A stretch of 44,391 nt of DNA from NCBI GenBank assembly GCA_903861645.1, contig CAIOVE010000076.1, positions 1 through 44,391 on the forward strand. Reading direction: 5' to 3'. The translations under genes were made by a program, and so were the position numbers. The notes beneath the pieces are model-generated. The model ran no database searches. It worked only from the letters and a program-made list of their open reading frames with translations, and was not told where the DNA came from. Shown here piece after piece: positions 9,157 through 17,281 of this stretch (within the stretch, counting starts at the first letter, position 1; each line of letters begins with the position of its first letter). Origin of the DNA: an uncultured Hyphomicrobiales bacterium (GTDB lineage: Bacteria > Pseudomonadota > Alphaproteobacteria > Rhizobiales > Beijerinckiaceae).

Positions 9157-9434
9157 CGTCGCTCTTGTCCGGCGCCGCCCCCAACGGAGTCGTTAACGCG
9201 CGGTAACATGTACCATGTCGCTACCCAGTCCGCGCGCTCCGCGCAAGGCTGGCGCCGCGGGCGCCGGTCGGTTGTCCCCGGCGCGTGGCGCCGAAGACAC
9301 TTTGAACTTCTGTTCGCGGCAATTTCGCGGCTTGGGCGCGGAACGACGTCTGTTCGGTTGCGGAGACGCGCGTTCTTTGCATGATGGCCGCGCGGGGCCG
9401 TCGCGCGGTCGCGCCGCCAGCCAATGAGGAACGA

Positions 9435-10949
9435 ATGCCCGTCATCGATATTTCCCTAACGTCGCTCGCGGACCTCAAGCCCGCCGGGGGCGACACGCTC
9501 GTCATACTGGCCGGCGAGAATTTGACGCTGTCGTCGGCCACGGACGCGCTCGTCGCGCCGCTCGCCGCGACGCTGAAAAGCGCGGCGACCGTCGCCAAGT
9601 TCAAGGGAAAGACTTCCTCGGCCATGGAATTGCTGGCGCCCGCGGGCGTTGGCGCGGGTCGCCTCATCGTCGCCGGCGCCACCCCCGCCCGCAAGGCGGC
9701 GGCCGGCGCGCCGCCGATCGATTACGCCGCGCTCGGCGGACAGGTCATGGGCCGGATCGCCGGCGCGAGCAGCGTCCTGATCGCGTTCGATCCGCCGGAC
9801 TGGCATGGCGACCCGGCCGTCGCGGCGGCGGATTTCGTCATGGGCCTCAAGCTGCGCGGCTACGCCTTCGACAAGTACAAGACGAAAAAGAAGGATGACG
9901 ACGAGAAGCCCGCCAGGATCAAGATACGCGTCGGCGTCCTCGACCCCACGGCCGCCAAGCGCGCGCTCAAGCGCGCCGACGCCATCGCCGAGGGCGTCAG
10001 CCTCGCGCGCGAACTGGTGAACGAGCCGCCGAACGTGCTGTTCCCCGCGGAATTCGCGCATCGCGCCAAGGCGCTCGAAAAGCTCGGCGTCGAGGTCGAG
10101 GTGATGGACGTCGCCGCGATGAAGAAGCTCGGCATGAACGCGCTTCTCGGCGTCGGGCAGGGCTCCGCTCACGACAGCCGTTGCGTCATCATGCGCTGGA
10201 ACGGCGCGAAGGCTTCCGCCAAGCCCGTGGCCTTCATCGGCAAGGGCGTGACCTTCGACACGGGCGGCATTTCGATCAAGCCCGCCGGCGGCATGGAGGA
10301 CATGAAGGGCGACATGGCGGGCGCGGCCTGCGTCGTCGGCCTGATGCACGCGCTGGCCGCCCGCAAGGCGAAGGTCAACGCCATCGGCGCCATCGGCATC
10401 GTCGAGAACATGCCCGGCGGCAACGCCCAGCGCCCCGGCGACATCGTGAAATCGCTGTCTGGTCAGACCATCGAGATCATCAACACCGACGCCGAGGGCC
10501 GCCTCGTGCTCGCCGACGTTCTCTGGCACGTGCAGGACAAGTTCAAGCCGACATTCATGGTCAATCTGGCGACCCTGACCGGCGCGATTCTCGTCGCGCT
10601 CGGCACCGAATACGCGGGCCTGTTCTCGAACAACGACGCGTTGTCCGAGCGTCTCGCCGCGGCCGGTCTCGCCACCGGCGAGAAGGTCTGGCGCATGCCC
10701 ATGGGGCCCGCCTACGACAAGCTGATCGACTCCAAGTTCGCCGACATGAAGAACGTCGGCGGCCGGCACGCGGGCTCGATCACCGCCGCGCAACTGTTGC
10801 AGCGATTCGTCAATGACACGCCCTGGGCGCATCTCGACATCGCGGGCACCGGCATGTCCTCGCCCGCCACCGACATCAACCAGAGCTGGGGCTCCGGCTG
10901 GGGCGTTCGATTGCTCGACAGGCTCGTGGCTGATCATTACGAAGGCTGA
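9435..10949 (+). CDS. pepA: Leucyl (cytosol) aminopeptidase PepA, M17 family
   Basis: A two-zinc aminopeptidase that removes N-terminal residues during peptide turnover; in some bacteria PepA also binds DNA. The start at 9435 (MPVIDISL) gives 504 residues and is preceded by GAGGA at 9426-9430. The longer in-frame start at 9381 adds a non-conserved tail and is rejected. The M17 signature NTDAEGRL is at 350-357. The metal-ligand segments [15 protein letters not shown] and MKGDMAGA lie upstream of it. A cytoplasmic hexamer by family knowledge. It is divergent from lptF and leads a plus-strand run with the next two genes, an arrangement common near holC in alphaproteobacteria. Confidence 0.95.
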   Translation: MPVIDISLTSLADLKPAGGDTLVILAGENLTLSSATDALVAPLAATLKSAATVAKFKGKTSSAMELLAPAGVGAGRLIVAGATPARKAAAGAPPIDYAALGGQVMGRIAGASSVLIAFDPPDWHGDPAVAAADFVMGLKLRGYAFDKYKTKKKDDDEKPARIKIRVGVLDPTAAKRALKRADAIAEGVSLARELVNEPPNVLFPAEFAHRAKALEKLGVEVEVMDVAAMKKLGMNALLGVGQGSAHDSRCVIMRWNGAKASAKPVAFIGKGVTFDTGGISIKPAGGMEDMKGDMAGAACVVGLMHALAARKAKVNAIGAIGIVENMPGGNAQRPGDIVKSLSGQTIEIINTDAEGRLVLADVLWHVQDKFKPTFMVNLATLTGAILVALGTEYAGLFSNNDALSERLAAAGLATGEKVWRMPMGPAYDKLIDSKFADMKNVGGRHAGSITAAQLLQRFVNDTPWAHLDIAGTGMSSPATDINQSWGSGWGVRLLDRLVADHYEG

Positions 10950-10968
10950 GACGGGTCGGGATTTGGAT

Positions 10969-11502
10969 ATGTTGCGTATTTCAGGATCGGTCGCCGCGCT
11001 GTGCGCGGCGTTCCTCGCGGCGTCGCCCGCGATTGCCGCGGGCGTGGCATGCGACGCCTTCAAGGCGTCCGTGACGCGCGACAGCGGCGATCTCAACGCG
11101 GAGTTCATTCGTCCGCTGGTGGTTTCGCGTGGCGGAACCTCCGAGCTGGAGACCTATGACCTCGTCAGCCGCGCGCGCGTCGACGGCGCGCTGAAATGCA
11201 AGGGCGACGTGTTCATCAGTTTCGAGGCGCGGATCGCCATGCCGGCCGACGGCGAGTTGATCGGTCGTTTCGCGCGCGTGCAGCAGGCGGCGGCCATGGC
11301 CGCGTTCGGCTGGTCGTCGGCGCGCGCCGAGCGGGAGGTTCGCGACATCGCCAACGAGGCCGCCGATTACCTGCGCGCCTCGCAGGAACGCGGCGACGTG
11401 AGCATCGCCGGCAAGGTCGAGCAACATCATCCGGGCGCGATGGACCTCGGTCTGATCTGGACGCCGTCGGATCGCACGTTCATCGCGCTTCATAACCCTT
11501 GA
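10969..11502 (+). CDS. Exported protein of unknown function
   Basis: I do not recognise the family. The start at 10969 gives 177 residues: a short polar start, a hydrophobic run (SGSVAALCAAFLAASPAIAA) and a likely cleavage site, so the protein should be periplasmic. The open frame extends upstream to 10813, but that part only shadows pepA. The mature part is mixed alpha/beta with two cysteines (in GVACDAF and LKCKGD) that could form a disulfide, and no catalytic motif I can name. It starts 19 bases after pepA, and its stop overlaps an in-frame TTG of holC. It therefore belongs to the same operon, but neither neighbour suggests a function for a secreted protein. Confidence 0.7.
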   Translation: MLRISGSVAALCAAFLAASPAIAAGVACDAFKASVTRDSGDLNAEFIRPLVVSRGGTSELETYDLVSRARVDGALKCKGDVFISFEARIAMPADGELIGRFARVQQAAAMAAFGWSSARAEREVRDIANEAADYLRASQERGDVSIAGKVEQHHPGAMDLGLIWTPSDRTFIALHNP

Positions 11503-11516
11503 CCCAAGCGGCCCGC

Positions 11517-11981
11517 ATGGAGATCTGGTTTTACCATCTCACGCGCCAACCGTTGGAGAAGGCCTTGCCGAGGCTGATCGAGCGGTCGTTGTCGCGCGGT
11601 TGGCGCGCGGTCGTGCAAACGCGCGACGAGGAGCGCGTGCCGGCGATCGACGATCTGCTTTGGACCTACGCCGACGATTCATTTCTCGCGCATGGCTCGG
11701 CGCGCGATGGCGACGCGTCCATGCAACCCGTCTATCTGACGGCGGGCGCCGAGACGCCCAATGGCGCGAAGGTTCGCTTCTTCATCGATGGCGCGGAGAT
11801 CGCGCCCGTCGCCGCCTTGCCGGAGGCCGCCGAATACGAACGATTTCTGTTCCTGTTCGATGGCGCCGACGAGGAAACGCTTGCGGCCGCGCGCGCGCAA
11901 TGGAAGGCGCTGAAGGAGCAGGGACGCGACCTTTCCTACTGGAAACAGGGCGACACGGGCGGCTGGGAGAAAATCGCCTGA
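11517..11981 (+). CDS. holC: DNA polymerase III subunit chi (HolC)
   Basis: Chi joins the clamp-loader psi subunit to single-stranded DNA-binding protein at the replication fork. The protein starts MEIWFYHLTRQPLE, the standard opening of HolC, and keeps RLIERSLSRGWRAVVQ, LDLLW-like DDLLWTY and the tail FLFLFDGADEETLAAAR typical of alphaproteobacterial chi proteins. With the ATG at 11517 it has 154 residues. A TTG at 11499 is in frame and would overlap the previous stop, adding six residues (TQAAR); neither start has a strong ribosome site. Psi (HolD) is not expected in this class and is not seen here. Confidence 0.9.
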   Translation: MEIWFYHLTRQPLEKALPRLIERSLSRGWRAVVQTRDEERVPAIDDLLWTYADDSFLAHGSARDGDASMQPVYLTAGAETPNGAKVRFFIDGAEIAPVAALPEAAEYERFLFLFDGADEETLAAARAQWKALKEQGRDLSYWKQGDTGGWEKIA

Positions 11982-12063
11982 GGCTCTTGCCCGCCGCGCG
12001 GTCGCCTGTCATTTTCGCGCCGGTTTCGCCCCGTCGGGCGACATTTCCATCGGGAGGACTGAC

Positions 12064-12354
12064 ATGGCGAAAGCCTATTGGGTAGCCGCTTATCGCGCCA
12101 TCAACGACCCGGCCAAGCTGGCCGAATACGCCAAGCTCGCCGCGCCCGCCATCGCCGCCGGCGGCGGCAAGTTCCTGGCGCGCGGCACGGCCGCCAAGAC
12201 CTATGAAGCCGGACTGCTCCAGCGCACGGTCATCATCGAATTCGACAGCGTGCAGGCCGCCGAGGCTTGCCATGACAGCGCCGGCTACAAGGCCGCGCTC
12301 GTGGCGCTCGGCAATGGCGCCGAGCGCGATCTGCGGATCGTCGAGGGCGTTTGA
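12064..12354 (+). CDS. DUF1330 domain protein
   Basis: This 96-residue cytoplasmic protein covers one DUF1330 domain, a dimeric ferredoxin-like alpha/beta fold of the dimeric alpha-beta barrel superfamily. Typical features are AYWVAAYRAINDPAKLAEY at the start, GGGKFLARG in the middle and RTVIIEFDSVQAAEACHDS, where the family usually has a similar EFPS/DS..A.A.Y pattern. The function is unknown; relatives are often near catabolic genes. GGGAGGA at 12053-12059 is a good ribosome site. It is followed by a hairpin terminator, which closes the plus-strand run. Confidence 0.9.
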   Translation: MAKAYWVAAYRAINDPAKLAEYAKLAAPAIAAGGGKFLARGTAAKTYEAGLLQRTVIIEFDSVQAAEACHDSAGYKAALVALGNGAERDLRIVEGV

Positions 12355-12374
12355 TCGTTACATCGGCCAAATAA

Positions 12375-12404
12375 AAAACGCGGGCGCCTCGTCGCCCGCG
12401 TTTT
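12375..12404. terminator. Bidirectional intrinsic terminator
   Basis: A perfect 12-base-pair stem (AAAACGCGGGCG paired with CGCCCGCGTTTT) with the 6-base loop CCTCGT is followed by GTTTTA on the plus strand and preceded by an A-run that becomes a T-run on the minus strand. It ends the DUF1330 gene and equally the convergent tctC-type gene ending at 12424. It also marks the border between the core genes and the catabolic region. Confidence 0.9.
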
Positions 12405-12423
12405 GTTTTAGACGGGCGCCGGA

Positions 12424-13449
12424 TCAGCGCCCGAATATCGCGCGCGCGCGGGCCTTGACGTCGTCGGGCGCGGCGAGCGTCCTGGCGGTCGCCGCGCGCA
12501 GAGCCTCGCCGGGCAGGGGTTCGAGATCGAGCCCCACCTTTTCCATCTCGGCGATGACCTCGGGGTCTTTCACCATCGCGTTGAAACCATCCTGCAGGGC
12601 CTTAAGCGCCACCGGATTCGTCCCCGGCGGCAGAATGAACGCGCGGCCGATGGCGCCGCCGCTGGCGTAGAGGCCCAGCAACTGCTTGTCGGCGGGCGTG
12701 TCGCCGAGTTCGCCGAGCGCGGTCGCGTCCGGCAATTCCGGGCTGCGCTCTGGCACGTCCTGCAGGATGACCTTGATCTTCTTCTCCGTGAGCCAGGCCT
12801 TCTTGCCGGTCTTTACCGCCGCCCAGGAAGAAGCCGCGCCCTCGACCTCGCCGCGCTCCATGGCGAGCATGCCCTCGGCGGAGGCCGGATAGCCCGAAAT
12901 GACCTTGAACTTGGTGCCGATGACCTTGTTCAGCAGATTTGGAATGACCTCCGACAGGTTGCCCGCGCCGGCCGCGGCAACCGTCGTTTCGTATTTCTTG
13001 GCGTCCTCGATGGACTGCACCTTCGAGGTGGACCATTGCATGTGAATGTTGTTCGACGAGGCGATGCGGCCCATCCAGTTGAACTTCGCGGCGTCGTATT
13101 GCACCGCCGGATTGGCGACGGTCTGTTCGAGCGCCAGCGTCTCCGTCACGATGCCGATCGCCGTGCCGTCCTTGGGCGCGACCTCGTAGATGAAATTGGC
13201 GGCCTTGAGCGTGCCCGCGCCGGGCATGTTGGTGGCGACCACGTTGGGGTTGCCGGGCAGGTGCTTGCCGAGGAAGCGCGCGACCATGCGGCCATAAAGA
13301 TCGTAGCTGCCGCCGGCCGTGTTGCCGATGTAGATCGTGACCGTCTTGCGCGCGAAAAGATTTTCCGGCGACTGCGCCAGCGCGAGGCCGGGCGTCGCCA
13401 GCGCAAGCGTGGCGAAAAGGGCGAGACGGCGCGCGTCCGATGTCATCAT
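12424..13449 (-). CDS. TctC/Bug-type extracytoplasmic solute-binding protein
   Basis: Residues 1-25 are a signal peptide (LALFATLALATPGLALAQ). The mature protein has the pattern of the tripartite tricarboxylate transporter receptor family: KTVTIYIGNTAGGSYDLYGR, then FLGKHLPGNPNVVATNMPGAGTLKAA with the APKDGTAIGI loop. Such receptors bind carboxylates in the periplasm. TctA/TctB membrane partners are absent from the window, so this is an orphan receptor. It resembles the second copy at 22997-24043 (same LPGNP..V...NMPG.G, APKDGT and KFNW.GR blocks), so the two are paralogs. It lies 71 bases after the hydrolase gene on the same strand, with a hairpin in between. The ligand cannot be told from sequence. 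Confidence 0.9.
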   Translation of the reverse strand: MMTSDARRLALFATLALATPGLALAQSPENLFARKTVTIYIGNTAGGSYDLYGRMVARFLGKHLPGNPNVVATNMPGAGTLKAANFIYEVAPKDGTAIGIVTETLALEQTVANPAVQYDAAKFNWMGRIASSNNIHMQWSTSKVQSIEDAKKYETTVAAAGAGNLSEVIPNLLNKVIGTKFKVISGYPASAEGMLAMERGEVEGAASSWAAVKTGKKAWLTEKKIKVILQDVPERSPELPDATALGELGDTPADKQLLGLYASGGAIGRAFILPPGTNPVALKALQDGFNAMVKDPEVIAEMEKVGLDLEPLPGEALRAATARTLAAPDDVKARARAIFGR

Positions 13450-13464
13450 GAGGCTCCCGAAACG

Positions 13465-13483
13465 ACGGGCGCCGCGCGCCCGT
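13465..13483. terminator. Intergenic hairpin, possible weak terminator or attenuator
   Basis: ACGGGCGC-cgc-GCGCCCGT forms an 8-base-pair stem with a 3-base loop. On the plus strand it is followed by TATTTTG. On the minus strand, the direction of both neighbours, the tail is only CGTTTC, so termination would be weak. It sits between the hydrolase stop and the receptor start and may lower read-through. Confidence 0.35.
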
Positions 13484-13520
13484 TATTTTGCTGGGGTCAT
13501 AGGATAACGTGGTCGCCGTG

Positions 13521-14342
13521 TCACGCGCCGACGAGAAGCTCGGCGATCGCCGCCGCCACCGCCTCCGGCGCTTCCAGATGGACCGCGTGGCCCGCGCCCT
13601 TGATGATGACCGGCTTGCCGCCGGCGCCGGGCAGGTTTTTCGCGTAGGCCTCGGCGTGGGCAAGGGGGACCATGCCATCCTTCTCGCCCCAGATGACGCG
13701 TGTGGGCATGCGCGCGCGATACAGCCGATCAATAAGCGACCGGTTGTAGAAATAGGGCGGGCGGAAACCAACGAACGAACCGAACCGCAACATCTGGTAG
13801 CGACGAACCTCGGTGTCGATGTCGCCGCGGATGTCGGGATAGTGTTCCAGCGCGATCGGGTGATCGGCGGACGAGAACAGCATGGCGCGCAGGGTTTTGT
13901 AGTCGACGCCGCGCTCGGGCTGCGCCTGCATGAAGATGTCGCCGATCAACTGGCCCGATACGAACAGGCCTGTCGCGCCGATCAGGGTCAGCGACTTGAC
14001 GCGGTCGGGGTGGCGCACGGCGAGTTCCGCGGCGAACCAGCCGCCCGCGCAATGGCCGACGAGATCGAACGCGCCGAGATCGAGAGCGTCGATGGTTTCC
14101 AGCAGGCGGAACAGGACATCGTCGACGCCCGTGCCATCCTCGAGTTCCTCCGAGCCATTGACGCCGGGCAGGGCGATGGCGATCAGGCGGCGCTTTTTCG
14201 CCAATGCATGGTGAAACGGCTGCAAGTCGGCCATGCAGGCGTGGACGTCCGCGAAGCCATGCAGATAGACGAGCGGCGCGCCGGCGCCCGCCTCGATGAC
14301 GGACACTTGCGCGCGGGTGGTTGCGATCAGACGGGCGCTCAC
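13521..14342 (-). CDS. Alpha/beta hydrolase with a cysteine nucleophile
   Basis: This 273-residue cytoplasmic protein has the alpha/beta-hydrolase layout: the oxyanion motif YLHGF (27-31), the nucleophile elbow GHCAGG (96-101), an acid in WGEKDG (Asp222) and the catalytic His in GAGHAVH (His252). The nucleophile is Cys98 (codon TGC at 14049-14051), not Ser. A Cys elbow is known from dienelactone hydrolase, but the rest looks like the ordinary ring-cleavage-product hydrolase type. The GTG at 14342 overlaps the LLM monooxygenase stop as GTGA, so the two are translationally coupled. A joint oxidation-hydrolysis step is plausible. The substrate is unknown. Confidence 0.87.
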   Translation of the reverse strand: MSARLIATTRAQVSVIEAGAGAPLVYLHGFADVHACMADLQPFHHALAKKRRLIAIALPGVNGSEELEDGTGVDDVLFRLLETIDALDLGAFDLVGHCAGGWFAAELAVRHPDRVKSLTLIGATGLFVSGQLIGDIFMQAQPERGVDYKTLRAMLFSSADHPIALEHYPDIRGDIDTEVRRYQMLRFGSFVGFRPPYFYNRSLIDRLYRARMPTRVIWGEKDGMVPLAHAEAYAKNLPGAGGKPVIIKGAGHAVHLEAPEAVAAAIAELLVGA

Positions 14343-15583
14343 TTCACGACCTCCATCGCCGGCGCGTCGGCGAGATGCGGGAACCTTTTGGCGTAGATTT
14401 TTTGCGAGGCCTCGCGCAGCCGCGGCGCGACCTGTTCGGCGAAGAGCTTCATGCTCTTGCGCGTGAAATCGAACGGCATGTTGCCGAGATGGAACTGCAT
14501 CAGAAGATTGCCGATGGGCGCCGATTCAAGAATCGCGACGATGCGCTCATAGACGGTATCAGGCGAGCCGACGATGATGGACTGCGAGCGTTGCAGGTCG
14601 TCCCAGTCCTCGGTGTCGCCGAGCAGCGGCGTCGTGGGATCGGTGGTCGCGAGAAAGTCGCGCCATTCCTCCGAGGGGATATAGGGCACGCCGGGGCCGT
14701 AGGTGAGCTGGCGGCCCTCGCGGCGCTGGTGGCCCTTGAGGCAGTTGCGCAGGAAATACCAGATGCCCTCGCGCGATTGCTCGCGCGCTTCCTCGTCGGT
14801 CTCGCCAACGACGACCGACATCAGGATGCCCATGCGGTGCGGCTCGTATTTCTGGCCATATTCGGCCAGCGTCTGCTCGAACAGTTGCTGCGATTTGGCG
14901 GTGGCCGAGCCGTGGCTGCGCGACGACAGGAAATAACTGTAGCCATGCTTGGCGATCTGTCGGAGCGTACCCTTCGAGCGACCGGCGGGAATCCAGATCG
15001 GCGGATGCGGGCGCTGGGTCGGCTGCGGCCACGGGTTCACGTAGCGCAGCGGGAAATGCTTGCCTTCGTAGGCGAAGGGGCCGGGGCGCGTCCACGCCTC
15101 GCGGATGAGGTCGACCGCCTCCCAGAACTGGTCGCGCGAGGGCGCCGAGGGCGCGTCGTAGTTGAAGGTCTCCGGGCCGGAGCCCGGCGCGAAGCCGGCG
15201 ACAAGCCGCCCGTCGGACATATTGTCGAGCATGGCGTATTCCTCGGCCACGCGCAGCGGGTTCATGTGCAGCGGCAGGAGATTGCCGAGCACGACGATCT
15301 TGCCGCGCCGCGTCGCGTGCGCCAGCGCCGCCGCGATGATGTTGGGCGAGGGCATGAGGCCGTAGATGTTCTGATGATGCTCGTTGAGCACCATGCCGTC
15401 GAAGCCGATCTCCGAGGCGTAGACGAGCTGATCTGTGTATTCGCGCAGGAGGCCGCGCGAGCGTTCCGCGTCCCAGAGTTCATTGGGCACGGTGACCCAG
15501 CCGGTGTCGTATTTCTCGTCGAAATCCTTGGGCAGATAAGGATAGGACATGAAATGCCAGCAGTAGAGTTCAACTGGTTTCAT
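14339..15583 (-). CDS. LLM-class (luciferase-like) flavin-dependent monooxygenase
   Basis: This 414-residue protein is of the bacterial luciferase-like family, which uses reduced FMN (F420 in some members) and oxygen to oxidise organic substrates. Supporting blocks are GFDGMVLNEHHQNIYG (near residue 60), the LPLHMNPLRVAEEYAMLDNMSDGRL helix region, FAPGSGPETF and PPIWIPAGRSKGTLRQIAKHG. I take the ATG at 15583 (MKPVELYCWHF), since the 14 residues available upstream are not family-like. It leads a minus-strand pair with the Cys-hydrolase. No flavin reductase is nearby. Upstream is a 171-base divergent gap shared with the tauD-like gene at 15755. The reaction is not predictable from sequence. Confidence 0.88.
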   Translation of the reverse strand: MKPVELYCWHFMSYPYLPKDFDEKYDTGWVTVPNELWDAERSRGLLREYTDQLVYASEIGFDGMVLNEHHQNIYGLMPSPNIIAAALAHATRRGKIVVLGNLLPLHMNPLRVAEEYAMLDNMSDGRLVAGFAPGSGPETFNYDAPSAPSRDQFWEAVDLIREAWTRPGPFAYEGKHFPLRYVNPWPQPTQRPHPPIWIPAGRSKGTLRQIAKHGYSYFLSSRSHGSATAKSQQLFEQTLAEYGQKYEPHRMGILMSVVVGETDEEAREQSREGIWYFLRNCLKGHQRREGRQLTYGPGVPYIPSEEWRDFLATTDPTTPLLGDTEDWDDLQRSQSIIVGSPDTVYERIVAILESAPIGNLLMQFHLGNMPFDFTRKSMKLFAEQVAPRLREASQKIYAKRFPHLADAPAMEVVK

Positions 15584-15754
15584 CCGTGTTTCGCTCCCTC
15601 GCGAAGTGCCTCGGCGCGGTTTCATCCGCGCGATTTGCCGTCACCATGCCGCAACGCGGCGGCGCGCGCAACGGCGGTTGGCGGCTTGGTTGCGTGGCCG
15701 TCGCGCCACGACTATCATCGGGCAAAAGATCAATCCGCGCGTGGAGGATGCGCC

Positions 15755-16618
15755 ATGAACGTCATGACCCCCAGCAAGCTCGAAGTCATCCCGCTGAGCC
15801 AGCATATTGGTGCGGAACTGCGTGGCCTCGACCTGTCGAAGCCCCTGTCGGAAGCCGATGTCGCGGCGATCAACAAGGCGTGGCTCGATCACATCGTCAT
15901 TCTTTTCCGCGGGCAGAACCTGACGCAGGAAGATCATCTGCGCATGACCAGCTATTTCGGCCCGATCGGCAAGCTGGGACGTCCGCCGAAATATTTCCCG
16001 CCGGGGTTCAAGGGCCTGCTGCCCGGCATCATGCTGATCTCCAACATTCGCGAAAACGGCGAGCCGATTGGCGCGCTACCCGATGGCGAGATGATGTTCC
16101 ACCACGACATGATCCACCACGAAATCCCCCATGACGGCACCATGTTGTATTCGGTGGAGATTCCCAGTCATGGCGGCGACACGCTGTTCGCCAGCGGCTA
16201 CGCGGCCTACGAGACGCTCGATCCCGCGCTGAAGGCGCGCCTCGAGGGCAAGCGGGCGCGGCATTTCTACAACTATGGCTCGACCCAGAAGGGCGACGGC
16301 AAGGGCACGGAAGCGCACGCCGAATCCGTGCATCCGATTTTCCGCACGCACGACAAGACTGGCCGCAAGGCGGTTTACGTCAACCGCCTGATGACCGTCG
16401 GCATCGAGGGCATGAGCGACGAGGAATCCGGGCCGCTTCTCGAGGCGCTGTTCGACCATTCCGAAAAGGCTGAATTCGTCTATCGCCATCAATGGCGCGT
16501 GGGCGACTTGTTGCTTTGGGACAACCGTTGCTCGACGCACGCGCGCGATGATTTCCCCGCCGATCAGCGCCGTCTGATGCTGCGCACGACGGTGGCGGGC
16601 TCGGTCATTCCGGTGTGA
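15755..16618 (+). CDS. TauD/TfdA-family Fe(II)/2-oxoglutarate dioxygenase
   Basis: The 287-residue protein carries the facial triad of 2-oxoglutarate oxygenases: His116-x-Asp118 in MFHHDMIHH, the distal His262 in NRCSTHARDDF, and Arg277 in LMLRTTV for 2-oxoglutarate binding. The start IPLSQHIGAELRGLDLSKPL is the family's usual N-terminus (TauD taurine and TfdA 2,4-D dioxygenases). GTGGAGG at 15741-15747 supports the ATG at 15755; the very long upstream extension of the frame is shadow of the LLM gene. Members hydroxylate next to a sulfonate, ether or carboxyl group. The substrate cannot be called. Its end overlaps the convergent TMEM175-type gene by 14 bases. Confidence 0.92.
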   Translation: MNVMTPSKLEVIPLSQHIGAELRGLDLSKPLSEADVAAINKAWLDHIVILFRGQNLTQEDHLRMTSYFGPIGKLGRPPKYFPPGFKGLLPGIMLISNIRENGEPIGALPDGEMMFHHDMIHHEIPHDGTMLYSVEIPSHGGDTLFASGYAAYETLDPALKARLEGKRARHFYNYGSTQKGDGKGTEAHAESVHPIFRTHDKTGRKAVYVNRLMTVGIEGMSDEESGPLLEALFDHSEKAEFVYRHQWRVGDLLLWDNRCSTHARDDFPADQRRLMLRTTVAGSVIPV

Positions 16619-17207
16619 ATTCGCCCTCGCTTTCGCTCGCGATGATGCGCGCGATCCGGCGATCGGGGATGAGCCAGATGAACGCCACGAGCACATAGAA
16701 GGCGTAGGCGAACAGGGGCTGAAAGAAGCCGGCGATAATGCCGCAGATATAGAGGGCGAGCGACGCCTTGCCCTTGTTGTCGTTGCCGATGGCGCGGGCG
16801 AGCGTTTTCTCGCTGCCTTCGTTTTTCAGGATCGCGATCACCAGCAGCGTATAGGCGATGGCCGGCATCAGCAGCGCGAAGCCAAACAGAATCGAGGGTT
16901 GCCGGGCAAAATGATTTTCGCCCGCCCATGCCGTCGCGAAGGGCACCAGTGACAGCCAGAACAGCAGATTGTTGTTCGCCCAGAGGATGCGGCCATCGAC
17001 GCGCGACACGGCGTGCAGCAGGTGGTGATGGTTGTTCCAGTAGATCGCGATATAGACGAAACTGAGCGTGTAGCTGAGGAAAATCGGCAAGGTCTCGGCC
17101 AGGGCCGACCATTCCGCCGAATGGGGTACCTTCAGCTCCAGCACCATGATGGTGATGATGATCGCCAGAACGCCATCGCTGAAAGCGGCCAGCCTGTCCT
17201 TGTTCAC
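16605..17207 (-). CDS. TMEM175/DUF1211-family potassium channel-like membrane protein
   Basis: The protein begins MNKDRLAAFSDGVLAIIITIMVLEL. This is the RxxxFSDGVxxIxxT signature of helix 1 that lines the pore of TMEM175-type potassium channels. Five further hydrophobic segments follow within 200 residues, with a Trp/His-rich WNNHHHLLHA segment after helix 2, also typical of the bacterial members. Family members form tetrameric potassium-leak channels. It is a single gene read against both neighbours and has no obvious link to catabolism. The 74 bases to the next plus-strand gene must hold both promoters. Confidence 0.88.
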   Translation of the reverse strand: MNKDRLAAFSDGVLAIIITIMVLELKVPHSAEWSALAETLPIFLSYTLSFVYIAIYWNNHHHLLHAVSRVDGRILWANNNLLFWLSLVPFATAWAGENHFARQPSILFGFALLMPAIAYTLLVIAILKNEGSEKTLARAIGNDNKGKASLALYICGIIAGFFQPLFAYAFYVLVAFIWLIPDRRIARIIASESEGEFTPE

Positions 17208-17281
17208 TCGCGACCCCCGTGTATGCTGCCTCGCCCAAGATCATAGGCGAAAGAGTTGGCGCTTCGCCAGTTCGATCCCGC

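Noticed and set aside
14321-15754. The upstream part of the frame that ends as the TauD-like gene, and similar extensions upstream of the Rieske alpha, rsmA and D-hydroxyacid dehydrogenase genes
   Set aside because: The extra residues are shadows of the neighbouring genes on the other strand or in another frame; ribosome sites and family starts fix shorter genes.
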